Origin: Christiangramia fulva | Lineage (GTDB): Bacteria; Bacteroidota; Bacteroidia; Flavobacteriales; Flavobacteriaceae | Direction of reading: 5' to 3' | Assembly: GCF_003024155.1 (NCBI RefSeq) | Contig: NZ_CP028136.1 | Location: 2,976,001-3,040,000, forward strand | DNA length: 64,000 nucleotides | Shown: piece after piece, positions 17,246-25,970 of the stretch | Position numbering within the stretch: the stretch's first letter is position 1 | Layout of the letters: every line of letters starts with the position of its first letter | Notes under the pieces: generated by a model | Told to the model about the DNA's origin: nothing | What the model saw: only the letters and a program-made list of their open reading frames with translations | The model's database searches: none | Program-made: the position numbers and the translations under genes

Positions 17246-19750
17246 TTACTTAAACTGTCCTTCGTTCATCATATCATCACCACCTTCATTGCGCCGTTCC
17301 TGTCTTTTCTTCTGCTGATTGAACCTATAGATAAATGACAGGTTAAAAGACTGGCCTCTTCTCCATTGAAATTCACTGTATCTCTCAATTTCATCGGTAA
17401 TTGTATATCCTGAATATTTCCTCGAATTAAAAAGGTCTCTTACATTTAGGGAAAGAGTGGCATTATCATTAAGAATGTCTTTGCTGAAAGCCAGGTCAAG
17501 AGAGAATATTCCATCCCGGGTACCCTGTACGTCTTGTGCAGCCCCACGGTAAGAGGCATTTGTTTGCCAGTCTATCTTCGCAGGAAGCGTCACTTTTGAG
17601 CTAAAACGTGCAAACCAGCTGTTGTTTTTCGCATAATAACTTTTTCCCGCAAATTCTCCCTGGGTTTCAAACTGGAAAAAATTGAAGCTTCCGTTCATTC
17701 TTAACCATTTCGCAGGATTGTACAGAAGTCCCAATTCACCTCCAAAACGGTCCTGGGTGGAAAGGTTTACAGGAATGGTTCTAATAATATTTGTTCCTTC
17801 CACATTTTCCTGAATTCGTTCAAAAGAATTTGTTTCATGCTGGTAGTAAACCGAAGATGAAAAAGTCAACTTTTCCCAGTCTTTAAGATATCCCAGATCA
17901 AAAGCATTAGAATAGGAAGGTCTTAAATTAGGGTTCCCCTGGAAAATATTATTATTACTGCTTCTGGAAGGGAATGGATTGATAAACCAGCCGCGGGGCC
18001 TATTTATCCTTCTATTATATCCTAAAGTGATATTTTCATTTTCAGCAAGTTCATAAATAAAATTGACGGTAGGGAAAAGACCGAGGTAGTTATTGTCAAA
18101 ATCGGTATCGATTGGAAATCCAAATACCTGTTCCAGCTGATCGGCAGGAATTTCTGAATTGATCTTTCCTTTTAACTGTGTATTTTCAAGTCTGAGTCCT
18201 AACAGGAAAGAGAAATCACCAAATTTGCTTCCGTATTGGGTATAAAAAGCATTGACATTTTCAGTATAATCAAAAACATTGGTAAGTTCAGTATTTAATT
18301 CCAGATTACCATTCTCATTTTCCTGGTACAATTTGTAATCGGTGACCGTGTTTTCCCAGTTTCCTCTGTAACCCGCTTCAAATTGGGAATCTTCGCCAAA
18401 GGGAAGCACATAGTCGGCCTGGAGCAAATATTCCGTTTGATCTTCATCATTAGTGATACGCTCGTCAAATAAGCGGCCGTCGTAATTGATATTATTATAA
18501 TTCTCTACTTCGTTTATTCGGGAAATCTGATTCTCCTTTCCGGTTTCATACTGAAAATCTGCAGTAAGTTTTTGTCCATTGTCATCAAGCTTATTCACAT
18601 AATTCAAGGCAAACTGATAATCTTTTTCATCCTGATTTTCCCTCTCGATACGCGTTGAACCAAAGGCTTTTTCGCTGTTCATGAAATAATCTGAAACATT
18701 GGTGGTCTTATCACGGTCTTCGCCGGCGCGATAGAAAAAACTACCTGTAAGAGAAGAACGATCAGTAAGATAATATTCCATTCCCAGATTAAAATTGAAG
18801 TTTCGATTTAAACGCTGCATATCGCGATCTTCAATAATCCTGTCGAATTCATTGTTAGCCGCGTTTTTATATTTAGTATCGAAATATCCGTTTCCGGGTG
18901 CTTCAAAATATCTGTAACCGGTTGTATTGAAAATATTGAAATTCTTATTACGGTAATTAACATTTCCCGAAACTCCCGCATTTGCAGGAATACCGGCGTT
19001 AAGAGACAGGGAACCGTTAAATCCGAGAGTTTTATCCTTACGCAGGATAATATTAAGGATACCTGCCGTTCCTTCTGCTCCATATCTTGCAGAGGGCGAA
19101 GTGATCACCTCCACCTTTTCAATAGCATCGGCCGGTAATTGCTGCAGTACGTCGGTAGATCCGTAGCCAGCTATGGCAGAAGGTTTTCCATTAATAAGAA
19201 TTCTCACATTCTCATTACCACGCAGGCTTATAGTTCCGTCAATATCCACAGTTACCGAAGGCACATTGTTCAAAGCGTCGCTTACGGTTCCCCCGGCGGT
19301 GGTAAGGTCTTTCCCGATTGTATAAATTTTCTTATCCAGGCGGATATCTACCTGGGTGGTTTCAGCTCGTACGACCACCTCATCAAGATTTTCCGAACCC
19401 AGACCAAGTTTTATGGTTCCAAGGTTCAGATCATCATTAATGGGCACGTTGTTAAAGGTCTTACTTTCATAGGAAATAAATTCTACTATGATATTATAGG
19501 TTCCTTCGGGCACATCTACAGAAAATTCGCCCATTGCATTTGTTACATCTCCAGTTATCTTCTTGGGATCGTTAACATCTACAATTGAAATGGTAGCATA
19601 CTCAAGAGGTACATTTAATGCATCATCTATGACTTTACCGGTAACGGTATATTTTTTATCAGATGTTGGCTCTTTTGCCTGAGCATTTTGGAAAGTAGCG
19701 AGAAATAGACTTACTAATAGGCTTACAACGAAAATTTTTCTGTTGGTCAT
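17246..19750 (-). CDS. TonB-dependent receptor-like outer-membrane barrel protein
   Basis: The 834-residue protein has a signal peptide (MTNRKIFVVSLLVSLFLATF...AQA), a carboxypeptidase-regulatory-like beta-sandwich domain at about 33-125 (YTVTGKVIDDALNVPLEYAT), a plug domain at about 130-240 (LNNVPSVTVDIDGTISLRGN) and an OMP_b-brl_3 type barrel to the C-terminus. Such proteins are part of the TonB-dependent receptor superfamily; there is no SusD partner, so it is not a classical glycan-uptake pair. The ligand is unknown. The tail after the last strand is Gln/Arg/Glu-rich (NQQKKRQERRNEGGDD). A 17-bp palindrome lies 61 bases upstream of the start. Confidence 0.92.
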   Translation of the reverse strand: MTNRKIFVVSLLVSLFLATFQNAQAKEPTSDKKYTVTGKVIDDALNVPLEYATISIVDVNDPKKITGDVTNAMGEFSVDVPEGTYNIIVEFISYESKTFNNVPINDDLNLGTIKLGLGSENLDEVVVRAETTQVDIRLDKKIYTIGKDLTTAGGTVSDALNNVPSVTVDIDGTISLRGNENVRILINGKPSAIAGYGSTDVLQQLPADAIEKVEVITSPSARYGAEGTAGILNIILRKDKTLGFNGSLSLNAGIPANAGVSGNVNYRNKNFNIFNTTGYRYFEAPGNGYFDTKYKNAANNEFDRIIEDRDMQRLNRNFNFNLGMEYYLTDRSSLTGSFFYRAGEDRDKTTNVSDYFMNSEKAFGSTRIERENQDEKDYQFALNYVNKLDDNGQKLTADFQYETGKENQISRINEVENYNNINYDGRLFDERITNDEDQTEYLLQADYVLPFGEDSQFEAGYRGNWENTVTDYKLYQENENGNLELNTELTNVFDYTENVNAFYTQYGSKFGDFSFLLGLRLENTQLKGKINSEIPADQLEQVFGFPIDTDFDNNYLGLFPTVNFIYELAENENITLGYNRRINRPRGWFINPFPSRSSNNNIFQGNPNLRPSYSNAFDLGYLKDWEKLTFSSSVYYQHETNSFERIQENVEGTNIIRTIPVNLSTQDRFGGELGLLYNPAKWLRMNGSFNFFQFETQGEFAGKSYYAKNNSWFARFSSKVTLPAKIDWQTNASYRGAAQDVQGTRDGIFSLDLAFSKDILNDNATLSLNVRDLFNSRKYSGYTITDEIERYSEFQWRRGQSFNLSFIYRFNQQKKRQERRNEGGDDMMNEGQFK

Positions 19751-19810
19751 TGATCAAATTTTGTCTTTTGACCAATAGAAATCCGATTAGTTTAATCAAC
19801 AGGGGTTAAT

Positions 19811-19827
19811 TTTCCGTTAAACGGAAA
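19811..19827. promoter_or_regulatory. 17-bp palindrome upstream of the receptor gene, candidate operator
   Basis: TTTCCGTT-A-AACGGAAA has perfect 8-bp arms and a single-base centre, too tight to fold as an RNA hairpin, which favours a dimeric DNA-binding protein site. It lies in the 113-base gap between the 124-residue protein gene and the receptor gene. Confidence 0.45.
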
Positions 19828-19863
19828 CTAAAAATGTTAAAACAACTTCTAATAATTTGTAAA

Positions 19864-20238
19864 TCAGCTTTTGCGGGTGAGCTGTTTATTTAAAGAAATA
19901 TAATTCTCAAACTGGTCTTCATCTAAAAACCTCTTTAAAGAATTGTATTCACTACGCTGGATGGCCTGAAGTTTCCTAACCTGCTGATTGGTTCCAAGAC
20001 TGGAATTAATTACTTCATTCTTTTTGATGGTATATTCAATGATCGCATCCTGAAGCATCAAAGTTTGTGCTTCAGTTAGATCGAGCTGTTCTTTCCAGGT
20101 CAACGCCAGTTCTTCAGCAATTTCCTTTATCTCATGGCGATTTTTCTCATGTATATAAATTTGAGAATAAACGAAACCGGCAACTGCCGCTGCAGCCACA
20201 CTTATTAATGCTATTCTATGTTGAAGTTTCATTTCCAC
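19864..20238 (-). CDS. Small membrane-anchored helical periplasmic protein
   Basis: The protein has 124 residues (or 122 from the second Met). One N-terminal anchor helix (IALISVAAAAVAGFVYSQIY) is followed by an all-helical charged domain. LDLTEAQTLMLQ resembles the LTxxQ motif of Spy/CpxP-type periplasmic proteins, and the later KLQAIQRSEYNSLKRFLDEDQF also fits that fold. A chaperone or stress-sensor role is only a suggestion. It follows the ArsC-like gene by 12 bases and precedes the TonB-type receptor gene. Confidence 0.75.
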   Translation of the reverse strand: MEMKLQHRIALISVAAAAVAGFVYSQIYIHEKNRHEIKEIAEELALTWKEQLDLTEAQTLMLQDAIIEYTIKKNEVINSSLGTNQQVRKLQAIQRSEYNSLKRFLDEDQFENYISLNKQLTRKS

Positions 20239-20250
20239 CTTACAATTTTT

Positions 20251-20592
20251 TTAAATCAGTTTTTCAATTCTTTCCGGAGGCCTTCCAATTACTGCCTCTT
20301 TGTCTGTCACTACGATAGGTCTTTCAATTAGCCTGGGATTATTTACCAGGATACGAACAAGTTCATCATCGCTAAGATCTTTTTCTTTATATTCTTCTTT
20401 CCAGACCTTTTCATTTTTTCGAACCAGTTCAATGGGTGCGATTTTGAGTTTTTCTATTATTTCTTTAAGTTTTTCTTCACTCAAAGGTTCTTTCAGATAT
20501 TCAACAATTTCAAAATCTTTCCCTGAACTTTTTAATATTTCCAGGCCTTCCCTGGATTTTCTACACCTTGGGTTATGGTATATTTTCAGCAT
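20251..20592 (-). CDS. ArsC family (glutaredoxin-type arsenate reductase-like) protein
   Basis: The 113-residue thioredoxin-fold protein has the ArsC N-terminal motif YHNPRCRKSREGLEIL, with Cys10 at the catalytic position, and the C-terminal RPIVVTDKEAVIGRPPERI that is diagnostic of the ArsC/Spx/YffB superfamily. Glutaredoxin-dependent arsenate reductases have this fold. There is no ars operon nearby (no arsB, arsR or acr3), so an arsenic role is not supported by context. The gene lies 66 bases after prfB. Confidence 0.9.
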   Translation of the reverse strand: MLKIYHNPRCRKSREGLEILKSSGKDFEIVEYLKEPLSEEKLKEIIEKLKIAPIELVRKNEKVWKEEYKEKDLSDDELVRILVNNPRLIERPIVVTDKEAVIGRPPERIEKLI

Positions 20593-20658
20593 TCGAATTT
20601 TTTATTTCTCCTTTTAAAATAAATAAATATTTTAATTTTAAAAAGCTGTTTTAATTTT

Positions 20659-21757
20659 TTATTCCTCTTTTCGCTGTCCCATCATCATAAGATAGGCTTT
20701 CAGAAAGTCATCAAGTTCACCATTCATTACATCATCTACATTCCCTGTTTCTTCGCCTGTACGAACATCTTTTACCAGTTTATAGGGGTGCATCACGTAA
20801 TTTCGAATTTGCGATCCCCATTCGATCTTCATTTTCGAATCTTCAATTTCCCTTCGCGCTTCCTGGCGTTTCTGCAACTCAATTTCGAATAACTGACTCT
20901 TCAGTAATTGCATCGCCTTGTTCTTATTTTCAAGTTGCGACCTGGTTTCAGAATTCTCAATAACGATGCCAGTTGGGGCGTGGCGTAATCGCACCGCGGT
21001 TTCTACCTTGTTCACATTCTGCCCTCCGGCACCCGATGATCTCATGGTCTCCCAGCTGAGATCGGCCGGATTAATATCTATTTCAATGCTTTCATCCACC
21101 AAAGGATACACATACACCGAAGCAAAGGAGGTATGGCGTTTGGCATTTGAGTCGAATGGAGAAATTCTCACCAGCCTGTGTACTCCATTCTCACCCTTTA
21201 GCCAGCCGAAAGCATATTCACCTTCGATTTCCATCGTTACAGTTTTAATTCCTGCAACATCACCGCCCTGGTAGTTGAGTTCCCTCACTTTGTAGTTTCG
21301 ATTCTCTGCCCACATCAAATACATTCGCATAAGCATCTGGGCCCAGTCGCAACTTTCGGTTCCTCCAGCTCCTGCGGTGATCTGAAGTACGGCACTCATA
21401 TCATCACCTTCTTCTGAAAGCATATTTTTAAACTCCAGGTCTTCTATAAGATCAAGAGCTTTTTTCTCTCTTTCGGCTACATCTTCAGCGGTGGCTTCAT
21501 CTTCCTTATAAAATTCATAGATCACTTCAAGGTCGTCAACAAAGGTTTCGGCTTTTTCGTAATCTTCCACCCATTTCTTTTCCGCATTAACCTCTTTCAT
21601 GATGAGCTCAGCTTTTTTAGGATCATCCCAAAAATCAGGAGCGAAGGTTTTTTCTTCTTTATTGGTTATTTCAATCTTTTTGGCATCAATGTCAAAGATA
21701 CCTCCTTAACGCAACCAGGCGCTCCTTAAGATCCTTAATGTTTTCTGTGGTTATCAT
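20659..21757 (-). CDS. prfB: Peptide chain release factor 2 (programmed +1 frameshift)
   Basis: The complete 365-residue RF2 is read as join(21757..21695, 21693..20659) on the minus strand. The first frame encodes 21 residues ([21 protein letters not shown]) and meets an in-frame UGA; skipping one base gives [17 protein letters not shown] and continues to the end. The second frame holds the GGQ motif in [22 protein letters not shown], which triggers peptide release at UAA/UGA. The stop codon inside RF2 mRNA gives autoregulation: low RF2 favours the frameshift. A reading frame starting at 21600 alone would lack the N-terminal domain. Confidence 0.96.
21691..21706 (-). promoter_or_regulatory. 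prfB +1 programmed frameshift site
   Basis: The minus strand reads AGGAGG TAT CTT TGA C. The Shine-Dalgarno-like AGGAGG sits 3 bases before the slippery CTT-TGA with a C after the stop, the same layout as in E. coli prfB. The A/G-rich element is notable because ordinary Bacteroidota mRNAs rarely use Shine-Dalgarno pairing. Confidence 0.95.
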
Positions 21758-21854
21758 GTATTGTCGATTTGAGGTAAAAATAGAATTTAGGGTAGTTTCC
21801 GAAAAGTATTTAACGATTATTTTATAGTTTTAGCTGGTTCAAAAAAATTGATGC

Positions 21855-24245
21855 ATGCGCAAAATTACTCTTATCCTTCTGGCTTTCAGTATTTCATTCT
21901 CTGTAAGCTCCCAATTCCTCGAAAAGAAAGAAAATTTAAAAGCTTATAAAGGTTATTTCAATTTTCATTATAACGGAAAAGACGATGAGATCTATTTGGA
22001 AGTCGATTCCCTGGATCACGAATTTCTCTACACTCACTTTCTTACAACCGGCGTGGGCTCTAACGATATTGGTCTGGATCGCGGACAGCTGGGCGACGAG
22101 GCGATCGTGAAATTTGTAAAAGCCGGGAATAAATTATTGCTGGTAGAACCCAATCAGCGTTACCGTGCGATCACCGAAAATCAAGCTGAAAAGGAAAGCG
22201 TGGAAGAGGCCTTTGCACAATCGGTCATTTTCGGATTCGAAATTAAAGAGGAAAAAGATGGTAAATATATCATTGATCTTACTCCCTTTCTTATGCAGGA
22301 CGTGCACGGCGTTGCAGACAGGTTGAAAAGCGGCAATTACGGAAGCTATAAACTCGATAAATCAAAGAGCGCGCTCGCTTTGGAACGCACCAAAGCCTTC
22401 CCTGAAAATGTCGAATTTGAAGCGCTGTTAACCTTTGAGGGTGAACCCAAAGGCAAGACGGTACGCTCTGTTGTTCCCGACCCTAAGAATATTACGGTGG
22501 CCGAGCATCATTCTTTTGTAAAGTTACCCGATGATAATTATGAAAAACGAATTTTTGATCCCCGTAGCGGCTCGATCTATATTTCTTACTACGATTATGC
22601 TTCACCGGTTTATGAACCTATTGAAAAACGCTATTCCATCAGGCATCGGTTAAAAAAGAAAAATTCGCAGGCTGAAGTAAGCGAAGCGGTGGAACCGATT
22701 ATTTACTACCTCGATCCCGGAACTCCTGAGCCGGTTCGTTCAGCCTTGCTGGAAGGCGCAAGCTGGTGGGATCAGGCTTTTGAAAATATAGGTTATAAAA
22801 ATGCTTTTCAGGTGAAAATGTTACCTGAAGGAGCCGACCCTCTGGATGTGCGCTATAATGTGATACAATGGGTGCATCGTTCCACGCGTGGCTGGAGTTA
22901 TGGCGCCAGTGTGGTCGATCCCAGAACAGGAGAGATCATTAAAGGCCATGTAAGCCTGGGAAGTTTAAGGATCCGTCAGGATTTTCTAATCGCCCAGGCG
23001 ATGATGGACCATCCTTTTAGAAACAGCGATGATAATCACGACCCAATGATGGAACTGGCTTTGGCAAGAATCAGGCAACTTGCAGCTCATGAAGTTGGGC
23101 ATACACTCGGATTTGCTCATAATTTCGCTGCCAGCGCGGCCGACCGTGCTTCGGTAATGGACTATCCGCATCCTCAATTCGAGATGAAAAATGGCAAGAT
23201 CACTTTCTCAAATGCCTATGATACCGGAATAGGAGAATGGGATAAAGTTGCCGTTAATTATAGCTATGGCGATACACCGAAAGGCAAGACGCAGCGGGAA
23301 TATCTCAATACAATTCTTGATACCGCCCGTATTCAGGGACTTACTTTTATTACAGATTCTGATGCCCGTGCTGCCGGAGGTGCTCATGCTTTTGCACATT
23401 TATGGGATAATGGAAAGAATGCAGCCGATGAACTCGACAGGGTGCTTGAAATTCGGAAAAAAGCGATCAGTAATTTTTCAAAAGATAATATCCGCACCAA
23501 CGAGCCTTATTCTGTTTTGGAAGATGTGTTCGTGCCGCTTTATTTTTTCCACCGATATCAAACCGAAGCCGCTTCAAAGATGATCGGCGGATTGAGATAT
23601 ACCTATGCCGTTAAAGGCGATGGAAATGATATTGTAGAGCATTTAGATGCGAAAGCTCAAAAAGAGGCTTTAAAGAGTATTTTAAAAACCCTTTCTGCGG
23701 AAGAGCTCGCCATTCCAAAAGAAAAACTGGAACTTTTTCCGCCTCGGGCCTATGGTTTTGATCGTGATCGCGAATCTTTCAAAAGTAATACTGATGTGGC
23801 TTTTGATGTGCTTGGTGCTCCGGCTACCGCAGCTGAAATGACCCTGTCATTCCTGTTCCATCCGGCAAGGGCAGAAAGACTGGTGCAACAACATGCGCTT
23901 GATCCAAAACTTCCCGGTCTTTCTGAAATGCTGAAGGAGACTATTTCAAAAACCATTAAAAATGAACCTAAAGATGAATATTTGAAAAGTGTTCAGAATA
24001 CGATCAATTTTGTGGTGCTGAAGCATTTGCTGGCATTAGCGATAAATGACAATGCAACTCCAATGGTAAAGGCAGAAACAAATCAGCAAATCGATGAGCT
24101 GGCAAACTGGTTGAGAGGCAGAAATGATGCCGTATCTAAGGAAATGTATAGAAATATCAAACTATTCCGCGAAAAGCCGGAAGAATTCAAGATGGAAATC
24201 AATGTTCCAAAAATTCCTGATGGTTCGCCAATAGGGGGGAATTAA
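21855..24245 (+). CDS. Exported zinc-dependent metalloprotease (DUF5117/DUF5118 type)
   Basis: The 796-residue protein has a signal peptide (MRKITLILLAFSISFSVSSQ), an N-terminal beta-rich region (DUF5118/DUF5117) and a zincin domain with HEVGHTLGFAH from H412; the HExxHxxGxxH pattern marks a metzincin-like active site. VMDYPHPQ about 15 residues later fits a Met-turn-like segment. The C-terminus is helical. Such proteins are widespread in Bacteroidota, presumably periplasmic; substrates are not known. The neighbouring threonine aldolase gene follows after 52 bases. Confidence 0.92.
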   Translation: MRKITLILLAFSISFSVSSQFLEKKENLKAYKGYFNFHYNGKDDEIYLEVDSLDHEFLYTHFLTTGVGSNDIGLDRGQLGDEAIVKFVKAGNKLLLVEPNQRYRAITENQAEKESVEEAFAQSVIFGFEIKEEKDGKYIIDLTPFLMQDVHGVADRLKSGNYGSYKLDKSKSALALERTKAFPENVEFEALLTFEGEPKGKTVRSVVPDPKNITVAEHHSFVKLPDDNYEKRIFDPRSGSIYISYYDYASPVYEPIEKRYSIRHRLKKKNSQAEVSEAVEPIIYYLDPGTPEPVRSALLEGASWWDQAFENIGYKNAFQVKMLPEGADPLDVRYNVIQWVHRSTRGWSYGASVVDPRTGEIIKGHVSLGSLRIRQDFLIAQAMMDHPFRNSDDNHDPMMELALARIRQLAAHEVGHTLGFAHNFAASAADRASVMDYPHPQFEMKNGKITFSNAYDTGIGEWDKVAVNYSYGDTPKGKTQREYLNTILDTARIQGLTFITDSDARAAGGAHAFAHLWDNGKNAADELDRVLEIRKKAISNFSKDNIRTNEPYSVLEDVFVPLYFFHRYQTEAASKMIGGLRYTYAVKGDGNDIVEHLDAKAQKEALKSILKTLSAEELAIPKEKLELFPPRAYGFDRDRESFKSNTDVAFDVLGAPATAAEMTLSFLFHPARAERLVQQHALDPKLPGLSEMLKETISKTIKNEPKDEYLKSVQNTINFVVLKHLLALAINDNATPMVKAETNQQIDELANWLRGRNDAVSKEMYRNIKLFREKPEEFKMEINVPKIPDGSPIGGN

Positions 24246-24297
24246 GATTGGAAAAAGGCTGCTTTAAACCTAAATTTGAGCAAAAGTTTAAAAAAAG

Positions 24298-25326
24298 ATG
24301 AAAGAAATAGATTTAAGAAGTGATACCGTTACACGTCCAACCAAAGGAATGCTTCAGGCAATTATGACCGCTGAAGTGGGGGATGATGTTTATAAAGAAG
24401 ATCCAACCATCAATAAACTGGAAAAAAAATTGGCGGATATGTTCGGGATGGACGATGCTTTATTTTTTCCTACTGGCAGTATGGCCAATCAGGCAGCCAT
24501 AAAATTGCATACACAACCGGCAGAACAGTTAATTTGCGATAAATGGGCGCACGTTTATAATTACGAGGGTGGTGGAGTTTCGTTTAATAGTGGCGTTTCC
24601 TGTAAACTTGTGGATGGAGATCGTGGAATGATCACTGCTGAACAGGTAAAGGAAAATATCAATCCGCCGGACTTTTACCATAGTCCCCTGACTTCCCTGG
24701 TTTGCCTGGAAAATACCACCAATAAAGGTGGCGGCGCCTGTTATGATCTTGAAGAAATAAAAAAGATCAAAAAAGTATGTGATAAACATGGTTTGGGCCT
24801 TCACCTTGACGGCGCCCGACTTTTTAATGCATTAGTAAAAAAAGGTGAAGATCCCAAAGATTACGGAAAGATCTTCGATACTATTTCAGTTTGTCTTTCA
24901 AAAGGATTGGGAACACCAATGGGCTCGGTTTTAATCGGTAAGAAGAAACTGATGAAAAACGCCATTCGCGTTCGTAAAGTTCTGGGCGGCGGAATGCGTC
25001 AGGTTGGTTTTATGGCCGCGGCGGGAATTTACGCTTTAGATAATCATGTGGAAAGGCTTGCAAAAGACCACGAAAGAGCACAGGAAATAGGAGAAACTTT
25101 GGCAGCGCAAAATTATATCGGTAAAGTGGAGCCTGTAGAAACTAACATCATCATTTTCTATCTGGCCGATGCTTCAAAAGAAGAGACTTTTATGAAATAT
25201 CTTCATAAAAATGATATCCAGATCAGTAATATGGGGCAGGGAAAACTGCGAATTGTGACCCATCTTGACTACACCGAGGAAATGCACAATCGATTTCTGG
25301 AAAGTCTTAGTAGCTTTAAGCCCTAA
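24298..25326 (+). CDS. Low-specificity L-threonine aldolase-type enzyme
   Basis: The 342-residue PLP enzyme of the beta-eliminating lyase/threonine aldolase family starts with EIDLRSDTVTRPTKGML, typical of the family. LHLDGARLFNA gives the PLP-interacting Asp, and SVCLSKGLGTPMGSVLIG carries the PLP lysine (near residue 201). The reaction cleaves L-threonine or L-allo-threonine to glycine and acetaldehyde. Length matches LtaE (333). It may be cotranscribed with the metalloprotease; no terminator is visible between them. Confidence 0.93.
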   Translation: MKEIDLRSDTVTRPTKGMLQAIMTAEVGDDVYKEDPTINKLEKKLADMFGMDDALFFPTGSMANQAAIKLHTQPAEQLICDKWAHVYNYEGGGVSFNSGVSCKLVDGDRGMITAEQVKENINPPDFYHSPLTSLVCLENTTNKGGGACYDLEEIKKIKKVCDKHGLGLHLDGARLFNALVKKGEDPKDYGKIFDTISVCLSKGLGTPMGSVLIGKKKLMKNAIRVRKVLGGGMRQVGFMAAAGIYALDNHVERLAKDHERAQEIGETLAAQNYIGKVEPVETNIIIFYLADASKEETFMKYLHKNDIQISNMGQGKLRIVTHLDYTEEMHNRFLESLSSFKP

Positions 25327-25332
25327 GTAATC

Positions 25333-25502
25333 AGCTATAAGTTTTTTAATGGAATTTATCTGAAAAGCAATCTCATTTAAAAGAATCTAAGCCTTAAGCT
25401 TATATAAATATTAGTAGAAATTGACCCTGTTCAAAATTCATAATGTTGAAGATCTTTCTCCTTAATTTCGTAAATCGTACTTAAGGCTTAAAACTTATAG
25501 CT
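25333..25502. repeat. Two nested inverted repeats between convergent genes
   Basis: A 13-bp arm AGCTATAAGTTTT (25333-25345) matches AAAACTTATAGCT (25490-25502), and an 11-bp arm TAAGCCTTAAG (25388-25398) matches CTTAAGGCTTA (25480-25490). Both are perfect and nested. They occupy the gap between the threonine aldolase and the convergent ybaB gene and may act as a bidirectional terminator or be a mobile intergenic repeat relic. Confidence 0.6.
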
Positions 25503-25520
25503 TAGAACTTATCGCTTACT
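25479..25520. repeat. Three-copy 14-bp tandem repeat
   Basis: Three consecutive 14-base units are seen: ACTTAAGGCTTAAA, ACTTATAGCTTAGA and ACTTATCGCTTACT (consensus ACTTAtaGCTTAga). The last copy includes the stop codon of ybaB. The array supplies the right arms of the inverted repeats across this gap. Confidence 0.6.
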
Positions 25521-25842
25521 TCATCATATCAGTAAGTCCCGGGATATCGGGCATTCCCCCTTTGGCGGCTGCGGCGATTTCTTTTTCGTTGATATCTGAA
25601 GCTTTTTCAATGGCTTTATTCAGCGTAAGCACAAGGTAATCTTCCAGCTGCTCTTTATCTTCAAGTAATTCATCAGCTACGCTTATATTTTTAACCTCAC
25701 GATTTGCGGTAACGGTAACTTTCAATAGTCCATCGCTGGATTCTTCATCGATAAGAACGGTGTTCAGTCGTTTTTTGGTCGCTTCAACATTTTCCTGGGC
25801 TTCTTTCAGTTTATTCATCATGCCCATCATATCTCCAAACAT
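25516..25842 (-). CDS. YbaB/EbfC family nucleoid-associated protein
   Basis: The 108-residue protein fits the YbaB/EbfC family in length and in pattern: an N-terminal helix ([20 protein letters not shown]), a beta-sheet with [21 protein letters not shown] and a C-terminal helix leading to [14 protein letters not shown]. Family members form tweezer-like dimers that bind DNA and shape the nucleoid. Many species encode ybaB beside dnaX and recR; that is not the case here. Confidence 0.9.
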   Translation of the reverse strand: MFGDMMGMMNKLKEAQENVEATKKRLNTVLIDEESSDGLLKVTVTANREVKNISVADELLEDKEQLEDYLVLTLNKAIEKASDINEKEIAAAAKGGMPDIPGLTDMMK

Positions 25843-25914
25843 AGTTTCAGTTTTAAAATTATCAGCTTCAAAGTTACTAAATCGGTATTTAAATCTGTCA
25901 AAATGAAAAGGCTA

Positions 25915-25945
25915 TTCGTTTTTCTGTCAGGATAAATTACCTTTG
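25915..25945 (+). promoter_or_regulatory. Promoter of the S9 peptidase gene
   Basis: TTCG (25915-25918), a 19-base spacer and TACCTTTG (25938-25945) are one mismatch from the Bacteroidota consensus. The TTG start codon is 26 bases downstream. Confidence 0.6.
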
Positions 25946-25970
25946 CAACCGCCCAAAACAAAAATAAATT

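Noticed and set aside
20251..20592. Arsenic resistance locus
   Set aside because: Only one ArsC-like protein is present with no arsR, arsB or acr3; the fold is shared by Spx and YffB-type proteins.
20659..21757. prfB as a frameshifted pseudogene
   Set aside because: The internal TGA is the known programmed +1 site with AGGAGG and CTT-TGA-C in place; the protein is full length.
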